The notes under the pieces were generated by a model that ran no database searches, was not told the origin of the DNA, and worked only from the letters and a program-made list of their open reading frames with translations. From positions 1-39,501 of the forward strand of contig JAEYRZ010000138.1 of the NCBI GenBank assembly GCA_023435265.1: DNA of 39,501 bases, given 5' to 3'. This document shows, piece after piece, positions 1 through 8,448 of this stretch. A program made the position numbers and the translations under genes. Origin of the DNA: Pseudomonadota bacterium. Lineage in GTDB: Bacteria > Desulfobacterota > Desulfobacteria > Desulfobacterales > Desulfosarcinaceae. The stretch's first letter is position 1, and each line of letters begins with the position of its first letter.

Positions 1-1
1 C

Positions 2-766
2 TTCTACACCATGCTTTCCATGGAAGTGATCAGCATCCCCGACGTGCCGCCCGATTTCGTGGAAGAAAAGCGGACCGTCGGCATGGTCAGCTTCGCCGGC
101 GATGTGCAGGGGGTCTTCATCATCCAGGTCAATGACGGTTTCGCCCGCACCATGGCGGCCGCCATGCTGGGGATTTCCGAAAGTGAAATCGGCGCCGAGG
201 AAGAAGTCTTCGATGTCATCCGTGAACTGAGCAACATCATCGGCGGCAACCTCAAGTCGAGCTTCGTGGACGCCGGGCTTTCCTGCGTTCTGTCCACTCC
301 CTCCATCACCAACGGTCTCGATTTTCGGGTCGAAGCCCTGAACATCATCAAAACCCAGCGATTCCTGTTCAATGCCCTGGGCCACACGATCATCGTCGAT
401 GCGGGCATCAAAAAAGAGGATGCCTCGGCGGAGGAGGCGGACGGCGGGCATGCCGCCGATCAAGCGGCGGCGCATCCTGACGCGCCGGGCACTGCGGACG
501 ATGCGTTGCGCAATCTGAAGCTGATCCTCGAAATTCCCCTCGAACTGACGGTCGAACTGGGACGCACCCGGCGCCGCATCACGGACATGCTGAAGCTGGG
601 CAGGAATTCGGTCCTCGAGCTCGAACAGCTCGAAGGCGAGCCGGTGGATCTTCTGATCAACGACATGCTGATCGCCAAGGGCGAAGTCACGGTGGAAAAA
701 GAGAAATACGGCATCCGCATCGTTCAGATCGTCAGCCGCCAGGAACGGGTTAAAAGCCTGCACTGA
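2..766 (+). CDS. CheX/CheC-type phosphatase domain fused to FliN domain (5' end outside window)
   Basis: The frame is open from the first bases of the window, and the residues before the Met at 11 (F-Y-T) fit the usual CheX start, so the gene begins upstream. Residues about 1-125, counted from that Met, form a CheC/CheX-like domain with an E-x2-N motif (E72, N75) followed about 21 residues later by a Pro, the signature of CheY-P phosphatases. After a linker rich in Ala, Glu and Asp, residues about 168-250 form a FliN/SpoA domain (flagellar C-ring surface). The combination resembles FliY-type motor-switch proteins, which remove CheY-P at the motor. This role is inferred from domains only, because no other motility gene lies in the window. 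The gene ends in TGA with an imperfect inverted repeat at about 775-809 behind it. Confidence 0.8.
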   Translation, partial: FYTMLSMEVISIPDVPPDFVEEKRTVGMVSFAGDVQGVFIIQVNDGFARTMAAAMLGISESEIGAEEEVFDVIRELSNIIGGNLKSSFVDAGLSCVLSTPSITNGLDFRVEALNIIKTQRFLFNALGHTIIVDAGIKKEDASAEEADGGHAADQAAAHPDAPGTADDALRNLKLILEIPLELTVELGRTRRRITDMLKLGRNSVLELEQLEGEPVDLLINDMLIAKGEVTVEKEKYGIRIVQIVSRQERVKSLH

Positions 767-821
767 TAAATGTGACGGATCGTAAAAAGTAGTTTTAGCC
801 CCGGATCCGTTCCTTCGCGCG

Positions 822-849
822 TTGCAGATATCCGCAGCGTCCTTATACT
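822..849 (+). promoter_or_regulatory. Putative sigma70-type promoter for the 86-aa gene
   Basis: TTGCAG at 822-827 and TATACT at 844-849 are separated by 16 bases, about 50 bases before the start of the next gene. The -10 is good and the -35 moderate. This is recognised from sequence alone. Confidence 0.4.
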
Positions 850-897
850 CCACTCATCCGCAAGTGGATCCGAAAAGCACCGGAAGTGGAGGCGGCC

Positions 898-1158
898 ATG
901 CAGAACGTTATCGCTATCGAATCGATCCGCGGTCCTTTTCAAGGCATCCTGCGCGAGGTCCTGCGCATGGTTCCCGAGCGTGACAAAAAAGATCCCGATC
1001 TACAGCGCCTCCTGGCGTTCCGTCTGCGCACCGACGGCGAGGGGGCGACGCGCGAATTCCTGATGCGCGGTCTCCGGGACATGGCGCAAAGCGCCCACGG
1101 GGGCCGTCTTTATGACTTCATGAACCACCGCCGCCAGGCTGGACCTCTTCAACCCTGA
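898..1158 (+). CDS. Hypothetical protein, 86 aa
   Basis: This small soluble protein is not one I recognise. It has no signal peptide or membrane segment and is rich in Arg, Leu, Asp and Glu, consistent with a mostly helical fold. ATG at 898 is preferred over GTG at 886 because a strong GGAGG (888-892) sits five bases before it. A promoter-like sequence lies upstream at 822-849. It stands between the CheX-FliN gene and feoA with its own spacing on both sides (about 130 and 160 bases), so it is probably monocistronic. Function cannot be assigned. Confidence 0.6.
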   Translation: MQNVIAIESIRGPFQGILREVLRMVPERDKKDPDLQRLLAFRLRTDGEGATREFLMRGLRDMAQSAHGGRLYDFMNHRRQAGPLQP

Positions 1159-1235
1159 CATTTTTTACAGCCTTGGAATGCGATACCCCGCCGGGCGGTC
1201 ATCCGCCTCAAACGGGCGCTCAGGGCGGTTGCGGG

Positions 1236-1264
1236 TTGACTTTGGCGGCCCGTGACTTTAAAAT
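1236..1264 (+). promoter_or_regulatory. sigma70-type promoter of feoAB
   Basis: TTGACT (1236-1241) and TAAAAT (1259-1264) are separated by exactly 17 bases, giving a leader of about 45 bases before feoA. I see no convincing Fur box over it. Confidence 0.6.
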
Positions 1265-1316
1265 GGCTCCCCTTTTCAGGGTGTTATAAAATACAGGGAC
1301 TCGGAAGGAAGCGATC

Positions 1317-1544
1317 ATGCGGCTGAGCGACATCAGGGAAGGCCAATCCGCGGTAATCGAAAAAATCGGCGGCAGCGGAGCGCTGCGCCGACGTATTCTG
1401 GAAATGGGACTGCTCAAGGGCATCCGCATCCGCGTCGAAAAATACGCCCCTTTGAAAGATCCGCTGGAAGTGATCGTCATGGGAACGCATGTCTCGCTGC
1501 GCGTCGAAGAAGCGGCTCAGATCAGTGTCAGCGATGTTGAATAA
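1317..1544 (+). CDS. feoA: Ferrous iron transport protein A (FeoA)
   Basis: A 75-aa single-domain protein of the FeoA family, an SH3-like cytosolic regulator of the FeoB iron permease. The typical pattern is visible: an N-terminal L-x-D segment, the R-R-R-I-L-E-M-G-L helix at about residues 24-33, and a C-terminal strand ending in residues for high-affinity sheet packing. The start is ATG at 1317 with GGAAGGAAG just upstream. It overlaps the start of feoB by 11 bases, so the two are translationally coupled. The length is normal for the family. No FeoC gene follows feoB. Confidence 0.93.
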   Translation: MRLSDIREGQSAVIEKIGGSGALRRRILEMGLLKGIRIRVEKYAPLKDPLEVIVMGTHVSLRVEEAAQISVSDVE

Positions 1545-3687
1545 GAAATCGGATATGGAAACCGTTTTGGAAAAAACGCTCACGATCGCTCTAGCCGGCA
1601 ACCCCAACGCCGGCAAAACAACCATTTTCAACAATCTTACCGGAACGCGCCAGAAAGTCGGCAACTGGCCGGGGGTGACCGTCGAGAAGAAGGAAGGCAC
1701 GATCCATCGGGACGGTTACCGGCTCAAAATCGTGGACCTGCCGGGCACCTACAGCCTGACCCCCTTTTCCACCGAAGAGATCATCGCCCGCGACTTCATC
1801 CTGGAGGCGTCACCCGATGTGGTCATCGACATCATCGATGCCTCCAACCTCGAGCGCAGTCTTTACCTTGCCACCCAGCTGCGCGAACTGGACTGCAAGG
1901 TTCTGTTTGCGCTCAACATGGCCGACATGGCCCGCACGCGGGGCATCAAGATCGATGCGGACAAACTATCCGAATTGCTGGATGTCCCGGTGATCTTCAC
2001 GGTCGGCAACAAGAACAGGGGCATGGAGGAATTGATCGCGGCCGCCGTGAAGGTGGCCGAGTCCGAGGCGCCGCCCGAACAAAAACGCAAGGTGCGATAC
2101 AATCCGGAGGTCGAGAAGGCGGTCGGGGCGGTTCAGGAGGTGCTGAGCAGCCGGCTGGCGGGGGTTTTGCCCTACCGACCGCGCTGGACGGCCGTCAAGC
2201 TCATCGAGGATGACGCCATCATCACCCAGCGCCTGAGCACCCTAGCCGGGGCGCACTGGCCCCTGCTGTCCGAAACGGTCCGGCGGCAGCGGCAATTTCT
2301 GCGCGACCGGTTCAACGAAGATCCGGAAATCATCACCACCGACGAACGCTACGGCTTCATCTCGGGAATCATCAAGGAAGTCCATACCAGCTCCACATTG
2401 CAGCGCGTCGATGTCTCCAGGACCGTCGACCTGGTTCTGACCAACCGTTTCCTGGGCATGCCCATCTTCTTCTTCTTCATCTGGGCCATGTTCCAGCTGA
2501 CCTTCACGCTGGGCGCCTACCCCCAGGGCTGGATCGACAGCGGCATCGGTGCGCTGGTCGGCCGGATCGACGGACTGCTGCCCGAGAGCCTGTTCAAGGA
2601 TCTGCTGCTGGACGGCATCGTGCAGGGCGTGGGCACCGTGGTCGTCTTCCTGCCCAACATCCTGATTCTTTTCTTCTGCATCGCCCTGTTCGAAGATACC
2701 GGCTACATGGCGCGCGCCGCCTTCCTGATGGACAAGATCATGCACCTTGTGGGGTTGCACGGCAAGTCTTTCATCCCCATGCTGATGGGCTTCGGGTGCA
2801 ATGTGCCCGCCATCATGGCCGCACGCACGCTGGAAAGCAAAACCGACCGCATTCTGACGATCCTGATCACGCCGTTCATGTCCTGTTCGGCCAAACTGCC
2901 CGTTTACATCATCCTGGCCGGGGCGTTTTTCGGCAGGCGCGCCGGAACGGTCATTTTCATCGTCTACATGCTGGGCATCGTCCTTTCCATCCTCACGGGG
3001 CGGCTGTTCCGGTCGACCCTGTTCAAGGGGGCCGACGCCCCCTTCGTGATGGAACTGCCGCCGTACCGCGTCCCCATGTTCAAAAGCCTGCTCATCCACA
3101 TGTGGGACCGCAGCAAGCTGTTTCTCAAACGTATGGGCGGCGTCATTCTGATCGGCTCCATCGTGATCTGGGTCCTCGCCAACTTCCCGCGACTGCCCGA
3201 CGGGACGCAGGACGTGATGCTTCCGGAAGCCGTTGTCGAGAACCCGTCGCCGACGATGCCCGCCCTGGAGGAGCGGTTGGAGGCCCGGCAGGCCGCCTAT
3301 TCGCTGCTGGGGCGGATCGGACGCGGAATCGCGCCCATATTCGAACCGATCGGGGTCGACTGGCGCGGCGGCATCGCCCTGCTCAGCGGCTTCGTGGCCA
3401 AGGAGATCGTGGTCAGCACACTGGGGGTATTGCACGCCGTCACCGAAAACGCGGAGGCCGACGCGCTCGAAAGCGCGCTGCGCTCGGCCGGCATGACGCC
3501 GCTTTCGGCCTTGTCCATGATGGTCTTCGTGCTGCTTTACCTGCCCTGCCTGGCGACCGTGGCCGCCATCCGGCGCGAGACCGGTTCGGCCAAGTGGATG
3601 TGGTTCAGCATCTTCTACAGCACCTCGCTCGCCTGGCTGACTGCGTTCATCGTCTACCAGGGCGGGCGCTTGATCGGATTCAGCTGA
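1534..3687 (+). CDS. feoB: Ferrous iron transport protein B (FeoB)
   Basis: A Fe(II) permease of the inner membrane with an N-terminal G-protein domain, 717 aa. G1 is GNPNAGKT (residues 22-29), G3 is DLPG (68-71) and G4 is NMAD (128-131). A helical GDI-like region follows to about residue 265, then the membrane part with the core motifs GFGCNVPA and SCSAKLPVY, which contain the conserved Cys residues of the iron path. ATG 1534 overlaps feoA by 11 bases. ATG 1555 is an alternative start, and neither has a strong ribosome site, as expected for coupled translation. Transcription of the minus-strand cobalamin riboswitch (3946-4127) points into the 3' end of this gene. Confidence 0.95.
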   Translation: MLNKKSDMETVLEKTLTIALAGNPNAGKTTIFNNLTGTRQKVGNWPGVTVEKKEGTIHRDGYRLKIVDLPGTYSLTPFSTEEIIARDFILEASPDVVIDIIDASNLERSLYLATQLRELDCKVLFALNMADMARTRGIKIDADKLSELLDVPVIFTVGNKNRGMEELIAAAVKVAESEAPPEQKRKVRYNPEVEKAVGAVQEVLSSRLAGVLPYRPRWTAVKLIEDDAIITQRLSTLAGAHWPLLSETVRRQRQFLRDRFNEDPEIITTDERYGFISGIIKEVHTSSTLQRVDVSRTVDLVLTNRFLGMPIFFFFIWAMFQLTFTLGAYPQGWIDSGIGALVGRIDGLLPESLFKDLLLDGIVQGVGTVVVFLPNILILFFCIALFEDTGYMARAAFLMDKIMHLVGLHGKSFIPMLMGFGCNVPAIMAARTLESKTDRILTILITPFMSCSAKLPVYIILAGAFFGRRAGTVIFIVYMLGIVLSILTGRLFRSTLFKGADAPFVMELPPYRVPMFKSLLIHMWDRSKLFLKRMGGVILIGSIVIWVLANFPRLPDGTQDVMLPEAVVENPSPTMPALEERLEARQAAYSLLGRIGRGIAPIFEPIGVDWRGGIALLSGFVAKEIVVSTLGVLHAVTENAEADALESALRSAGMTPLSALSMMVFVLLYLPCLATVAAIRRETGSAKWMWFSIFYSTSLAWLTAFIVYQGGRLIGFS

Positions 3688-3825
3688 AGAACGCTGGTGT
3701 CCGCCGCTAAAAGAAAACGGGAGAGGCGCTCTCCGCGGCTCGGAGAAAAGCACTGCGGAAAGCGTGCGCCTGCCCGCGCCCTCTCCCTTCCCGGGGGCCC
3801 TCCGCCGGTATTCGGAGGCCCCCGC
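3688..3825. other. feoB 3' flank with GC-rich inverted repeats
   Basis: No gene is visible. GGGAGAGG-CGC near 3720 can pair with GCGCCCTCTCCC near 3777, and a second GC-rich hairpin lies at about 3794-3823 (one bulge). Neither is followed by a T-run on the plus strand, so a feoB terminator is only possible, not shown. Confidence 0.35.
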
Positions 3826-3867
3826 AAAATAAAAAGCCCTTCAAGCGCCGAAAGCGCTTGAAGGGCT
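3826..3867 (-). terminator. Intrinsic terminator downstream of cobalamin riboswitch
   Basis: A perfect 14-bp stem (3835-3848 with 3854-3867, five-base loop) is followed on the minus strand by TTTTTATTTT. It lies 79 bases after the riboswitch aptamer in the riboswitch's direction. No open reading frame with a start signal lies between the two. Confidence 0.88.
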
Positions 3868-3945
3868 GCACCCGTCTTACTTGACCCTTCACTTCACCTT
3901 TTAACGGATGGTTTCCCGTACGACGCGGGAACGCATTCAGATCGC

Positions 3946-4127
3946 GCAAGGCAGGTCTTCTGACTTACCCCCCTGTGCAGCGGCCTTCCCATTGCATGGC
4001 AACAGTGGCGCACGTGGCTGCAAAGGTTTTCGGGGATTACAGCGGCGGGACCGTTCCCGATTTTCACGGGATTCCCAATTAAGCCCTTCCGGGCGCCTCG
4101 AACGCCACCGTAATCAAAACCTCCTGG
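3946..4127 (-). ncRNA. Cobalamin riboswitch aptamer, apparently orphan
   Basis: Read on the minus strand, this carries the conserved order of the adenosylcobalamin aptamer: a 5' AGGTTTTG arm, the GGGAA...GTGAAAATC...GGGAACGGTCCCGCC core followed by CTGTAA, the GCCACTG B12 box, a GGGAAGG segment, and the 3' AAGTCAGAAGACCTGCC arm that closes P1. Family knowledge: these switches control B12 synthesis, cobalt or B12 uptake, or B12-independent isoenzymes. Here the RNA runs into a strong terminator at 3826-3867, and the next gene in its direction is feoB on the opposite strand. It therefore has no target gene in cis. Confidence 0.9.
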
Positions 4128-4161
4128 TTTGTCAATCGCCGAGCCTGGTACCTGGTTACAA

Positions 4162-4336
4162 TAAGATTTCTCCCTTCGGTCGATGACAGGTAGTGGGGTT
4201 GGGAAGGAGATCGAGTGGGTCGTGACCACATGCAGCCCTCCTGCGAGGGGACTACAGGGGGGACCTGTCATTTGGACTCACGACCCCGGTCATTCGGCCA
4301 CGGTCCTGTCATTTCGACCGAAGGGAGAAATCTTAC
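4162..4336. repeat. Palindromic intergenic repeat (paired TGTCATTTCGACCGAAGG arms)
   Basis: The segment AAGATTTCTCCCTTCGGTCG at 4164-4183 reappears inverted at about 4313-4334. Between them GGGTCGTGA (about 4216-4224) is inverted as TCACGACCC (4278-4286), giving a nested palindrome of about 175 bases. Several partial TGTCATT starts lie within it. The arm resembles a short repeat widespread in bacterial intergenic regions. It has no coding capacity and looks like a REP/MITE-type element. The remainder up to 4424 shows nothing definite. Confidence 0.7.
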
Positions 4337-4424
4337 CGCGCCGAACCGTACTCAGGCCGGCGCGTCCGTTCCACCCCGAACGGCCGCCGCAACTTTACAC
4401 CCGAACATCCCTTCGGCCGGCGGA

Positions 4425-6746
4425 TCAGGGATTCTGGAACTTGCGCGCCAGATCGTTGTCGATCACGTAGATGCACACCGCTTTGGCGCCCTGCGGCGTA
4501 TAGCGGTACTTGCTGATCAGATTCGTCATCAGGAACGTAACGTCATCGCGGATCCTGCGGTCGTAGGTTTTGAAATCCTCTCCATCGTAGTCTTTGATGG
4601 CCCGGCGGAAATTCTCGTTTTCCAGGAACGGTTCGAGGACTTTTTCTTTGATGTTGTAGATATAGCGTTCGTTCAAATCCTCGAAGAGCATGGTTTCGGC
4701 CAGGCGTTTGCCGCTGCCGATGATCTCCTGGGTCAAGGTGTGCGTGGCGTACTCCTTCTGGGTGTTACGGCGGAAGCGCTGTTTTTCGATGCCCGAAACC
4801 CGCTTTCCGAAAATGCGCGCCTCGAAGGCGCTCAAATAATCGTCGGTGATTTCGATTTTGTCACCGGTATAGGGGCATGCCTCGGTTGCGCCGACTTCGA
4901 AGTTGAGGGCGAAAATATAGTTCTGGATCTCGCGTGCGATCTGGTCTTCATTATAGTAGTACAAGGATTCCTTCACCTCCTGCAGCACGGAGTAGTCGTA
5001 CATGTGCTGCAAGGATTCGATGAAGCCGTCCGGAATGGAAGCCCGCAGTTCCTTTTTGGTTTTGAAATACTTGCACAAGGTGGACATGTCGATCATGGCA
5101 TGGCCCTTGCCGAAGGTGTTGTAGAATTCTCCGAAAATCTTGATCGCGTCGCGGCCCGAGATGCCGTGCTTGCCCTCGTTTTCCGATTCGGCGATGATCC
5201 GGCGCCGCCGCTTGGCGGTCAACCGCTTGCGGTCCTCCTCGCTGAGCCAGTTGGGGATGTAACCGGTATAAATTTCCATTTTGAGCAGCTGCAGGTTCTT
5301 GTCGCAGTAGCGGCTGTATTTGTCGGGATCGCCGATCCATTCCAGGAGCGCTTCGGAACGCAGGCTGAGGCGCGAGGAGATGATCACCCGCGCGAAGTTG
5401 TGCAGGACGCGCGGCAAAAACGCCTCGTCGATGTGCCGGCCGAAAATGTCGCGATAAATATCCACCTCCGTGTTCAGATCGAGCACGTAGGAGATGTTGA
5501 TGTAGGCGATGCGGTCGGAGAAGGATTGGATGTTCTGGATATTTTTTTTATCTTCGGGATTCATCAGGGCCATGAAGAGCGAATTGACATTCTCCTCGAT
5601 ATCCTGGACCTTGTGCACCCCTTCGCTGATGATGTTGTGCAGCTCGATCAAGCGTTCGATATTGTGCGACTTGATATCCATCAGCGCGTACAGGCCGTTG
5701 TTGGTCTTGGCGAACCAGGAATAGATGTACTGAACCTGGTTGCTGTCGCCGAAAAGCCGGTTGATCCTTTTTTGCAGCATCTCATTGGTCAGCACGGTCT
5801 GCTTGAGCGGGCGGTCGCCGGGGTTGAATACGCTGACGCCCGTGCCCAGGCGCCGGCTGAAGGTGTAGTGTCGCGCCCATACCATCTCCAATACTTTGAG
5901 CGGATCCTGCAGGCGGTTGAGCAAGGCATCGAACAGGGAACTGCAGATGGTGCAGGGCTGATCCTGAAACACCCACTCGTATTCCTTGTTCGTGAAAAGC
6001 GCATATTTGAAGGCGTCGTTGCGGAACAGTTCGTCGAAGAAAGATCGCCGCATGCTTTTGGGAATGATCAACAGAGGATTGTCATGGCTGGGACAGGGAA
6101 CTTCGAGGTACTTGTTGTTCGTACTCTGCGCCATGATGCGCGCCTTGATGGTTTCGTATTGTTTCTGCTGCGTCTCCTTCTGATGCTGCAACAGCTTTTC
6201 CAGAATCGACACCGTCTCGTTGGAGCTGACCGAAGGCCGCCCGAGATGTTCCACGTTCAGCCGCCACAGCGTTTCGTAGCGGCCGCCCTCTTCCGTATTG
6301 GCATACTCTTCGAATTTGACCAGAAGATTGTTCAGGAAGGTGCTTTTGCCGCACCCGTGCGGGCCGTCGAAGATGTAAATCTTGTTCTGCTGCGCGCCCT
6401 GGCGCATGCTCTCGACTTGCTTGATCAGGCGGTTGGCGAACAGGCGGTCGGCGAAGAAGGGGTGATCGGAGCCTTCGACGAACAGCCGGTTGCAGTCATA
6501 GTTGACGAAGTTGATTGTTTCGGGATCATCGGGATATTCGTCCACGCCCTCGCCCACATAGGCTTTCACCATGTCGTGAAAACACTGAAAGACATTGCGG
6601 ATCAGCGCCGCCGGCCGGCGCGCCACGTATTTGACGAATTCGTCGAAAGGGACCGGATTCTGCTTGTCGATCGCCGACTGCCCCTTGCGGATATTGCCCA
6701 AAGCCTTTTGGACATTGCTTGCTTCAGAAGTCATTTCCAAATCCAT
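4425..6746 (-). CDS. Second PrkA-like AAA+ protein (divergent PrkA paralogue)
   Basis: A 773-aa cytosolic P-loop protein of the PrkA/YeaG family, clearly different from the paralogue at 9844-11928. The Walker A motif GPHGCGKS lies at residues 128-135, after an N-terminal helical region of about 90 residues. The Walker B region reads GLYALMDI, so only the second acidic position of the DE pair kept in the other PrkA is present. A sensor-like MALMNPED follows. The C-terminal 250 residues match the PrkA C-terminal domain in layout, with no zinc-type cysteine cluster. The start at 6746 is chosen for AGGAAA eight bases upstream. It lies 17 bases after the spoVR-like stop, so it is the last gene of the operon. 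Kinase and protease activities have both been discussed for the family, and which applies here is unknown. Confidence 0.85.
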   Translation of the reverse strand: MDLEMTSEASNVQKALGNIRKGQSAIDKQNPVPFDEFVKYVARRPAALIRNVFQCFHDMVKAYVGEGVDEYPDDPETINFVNYDCNRLFVEGSDHPFFADRLFANRLIKQVESMRQGAQQNKIYIFDGPHGCGKSTFLNNLLVKFEEYANTEEGGRYETLWRLNVEHLGRPSVSSNETVSILEKLLQHQKETQQKQYETIKARIMAQSTNNKYLEVPCPSHDNPLLIIPKSMRRSFFDELFRNDAFKYALFTNKEYEWVFQDQPCTICSSLFDALLNRLQDPLKVLEMVWARHYTFSRRLGTGVSVFNPGDRPLKQTVLTNEMLQKRINRLFGDSNQVQYIYSWFAKTNNGLYALMDIKSHNIERLIELHNIISEGVHKVQDIEENVNSLFMALMNPEDKKNIQNIQSFSDRIAYINISYVLDLNTEVDIYRDIFGRHIDEAFLPRVLHNFARVIISSRLSLRSEALLEWIGDPDKYSRYCDKNLQLLKMEIYTGYIPNWLSEEDRKRLTAKRRRRIIAESENEGKHGISGRDAIKIFGEFYNTFGKGHAMIDMSTLCKYFKTKKELRASIPDGFIESLQHMYDYSVLQEVKESLYYYNEDQIAREIQNYIFALNFEVGATEACPYTGDKIEITDDYLSAFEARIFGKRVSGIEKQRFRRNTQKEYATHTLTQEIIGSGKRLAETMLFEDLNERYIYNIKEKVLEPFLENENFRRAIKDYDGEDFKTYDRRIRDDVTFLMTNLISKYRYTPQGAKAVCIYVIDNDLARKFQNP

Positions 6747-6763
6747 TTCAGGCTTTCCTATAT

Positions 6764-8401
6764 TCAGTTCAGCATCCGCCGGCTGAGCTTGCGGTTGTTC
6801 ATCGTGTACACCACCCGCTGCCACTGGACCTCCTTCGCCTGGGGCCTGTCGGAACCCTGGGGTCGATCGCTCCGCGCGGACACTGCTTTGACTTCGCTGG
6901 TTTCCAGCTCGACGGGACCGCCCCACAAGTATTCGATGCCCAGCATGGTGTTCGGGATATATTCTTTGTATAGCGGTTTTCCCTCGAACTGATGCATCAG
7001 ATACAAGGTTTCTGATGTACGGCTCTTCTCATGATCGATGAATATGAACGGCGGATGATACAGTTGATCCATCAGCATCTGACGGTATGCTTTGGCATTG
7101 CGCGTCTTGACATAATACTCCCAGACCATTTTGGCTTCATTGAGCCGCCGCCCGGCCACGAACAATTTATAGCGGTTCACGAAGTCCTGGCTCACGAATT
7201 GGTTGATGAACATGAAATCGCAGAAATTTTCGCGGACGCTGAACAAGTAGTCGCGGCCGCTTCCGGTGGCGGTATCGAACCGGTCGCGGTTGCGCGTATC
7301 GGCCAGCCGCTGGTAGTCCCAGCTGAGCTGGCCCTTGTCCGAGGCTTCTTCGATGAAATAAAACATGCGCATGCCCAGCGCGTAGGGATTGAGGCCCACG
7401 CGCGGCATGGCGGTCACGCCGGCGTTGACGCGCGCGAAATCCACTTCGTGTCCGTTGATGCGGTCGTCCTGCAGATACAAGGTTTCATGCCAATAACTGG
7501 CCCAGCCTTCGTTCATGATCTTGGTGCGGATCTGGGGCTGAAAGAAAAGGGAGGTCTTGCGGACGATCTGCAGGATGATTTTCATCCACAAGTTCTCTTC
7601 CTTGTTCAGGAAGGGCGAATGATCCATCAGGTACTGCATCAGGTCGATGGGCTTGGCGGACTTCTTTTCAAGGTATTTGGCATACAAAGCCCTGAACTCT
7701 GGGTAACGGCGGTCGACTTCCGCGAAAAAGGCCGTCTCGCACAGATCTCCCCGTTCCTGCCGACACTGGTTGTAGCGCTCGATCTCTTTTATATACTCGC
7801 TGGTCTTGACATGCTTGACGCTCTGCAGGAATACATCCAGATAGTAATCCAGCCGCGAATCGAACTGCGTGCCGGCGACCTGAAAGTAGCGGTCCAATTC
7901 TCCGAAATAGCCCACCAGATTGTCGACGGCGCGGGCGAACTCGATGATATAGTCGACCCAGCGTCCGCGTTCGGCCCGCATTTTGGCGATCACCCGCTTG
8001 TCCGAAAGCGCTTCGCCGGTAAAATCGTACTCCCAGGTATGCCGAAAGAAAAGGTTGTTCTGGAAAAAATCGATATGCGCGATCACGTGATAGAAAATCA
8101 TCACGTTCAGCCAGTCGGGATTGTTGTCGTTATAATACGAGATCGCCGGGCGCGTATTGATGACCGTCTCGTAGGGGTTGGAAGGATAAAGTTCGTAGCG
8201 CCCCTTGCCCTTGAGCACTTCGAGATCGTGGACCCAGTAATCGTACAGGGTGGGGATCATGACTTTGGGCGACAGCTCCAGAAGATCCCGGTTGGTGACC
8301 ACGTATTCCAGGGTTTCGTCCTCGAACCGCAGCCCGCTGGCCCGCGCGCGCTCCTTGCAGCCTTCCATGATGTGCTTGGTATGTTGGTCGATCAGTTCCA
8401 T
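6764..8401 (-). CDS. SpoVR/YcgB family protein
   Basis: A 545-aa cytosolic protein matching the SpoVR family over its full length. Typical features are the N-terminal region with YELYPSNPYE, the conserved HVIAHIDFFQNN block, the NEGWASYWHE block and the C-terminal YVVTNRD/MHQFEGKPL parts. In Bacillus subtilis SpoVR is linked to spore cortex formation. In non-sporulating bacteria the biochemical role is unknown, and the genes often lie near prkA and yeaH, as here. The start at 8401 has AAGGAAG upstream. It sits 47 bases after yeaH and 17 bases before the second prkA-like gene, all in one transcription unit. Confidence 0.93.
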   Translation of the reverse strand: MELIDQHTKHIMEGCKERARASGLRFEDETLEYVVTNRDLLELSPKVMIPTLYDYWVHDLEVLKGKGRYELYPSNPYETVINTRPAISYYNDNNPDWLNVMIFYHVIAHIDFFQNNLFFRHTWEYDFTGEALSDKRVIAKMRAERGRWVDYIIEFARAVDNLVGYFGELDRYFQVAGTQFDSRLDYYLDVFLQSVKHVKTSEYIKEIERYNQCRQERGDLCETAFFAEVDRRYPEFRALYAKYLEKKSAKPIDLMQYLMDHSPFLNKEENLWMKIILQIVRKTSLFFQPQIRTKIMNEGWASYWHETLYLQDDRINGHEVDFARVNAGVTAMPRVGLNPYALGMRMFYFIEEASDKGQLSWDYQRLADTRNRDRFDTATGSGRDYLFSVRENFCDFMFINQFVSQDFVNRYKLFVAGRRLNEAKMVWEYYVKTRNAKAYRQMLMDQLYHPPFIFIDHEKSRTSETLYLMHQFEGKPLYKEYIPNTMLGIEYLWGGPVELETSEVKAVSARSDRPQGSDRPQAKEVQWQRVVYTMNNRKLSRRMLN

Positions 8402-8448
8402 GCCGTTCGGATCTTCCTTTGCTTTTCGAATGCGGAGGCCGGCTCCCC

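Noticed and set aside
1236..1316. Fur box in the feoA promoter
   Set aside because: I could not find a convincing 19-base inverted GATAATGAT-type sequence.
2242..3753. 503-codon minus-strand frame opposite feoB
   Set aside because: A GC-driven antisense frame; feoB itself has all family motifs.
3707..3949. 80-codon minus-strand frame after the cobalamin riboswitch
   Set aside because: It starts at a TTG inside the aptamer edge and runs through the terminator stem; no ribosome site and no protein-like composition.
4215..6992. Open frame of 925 codons on the plus strand opposite prkA2
   Set aside because: It mirrors the prkA2 codons in the high-GC antisense frame and has no recognisable domain.
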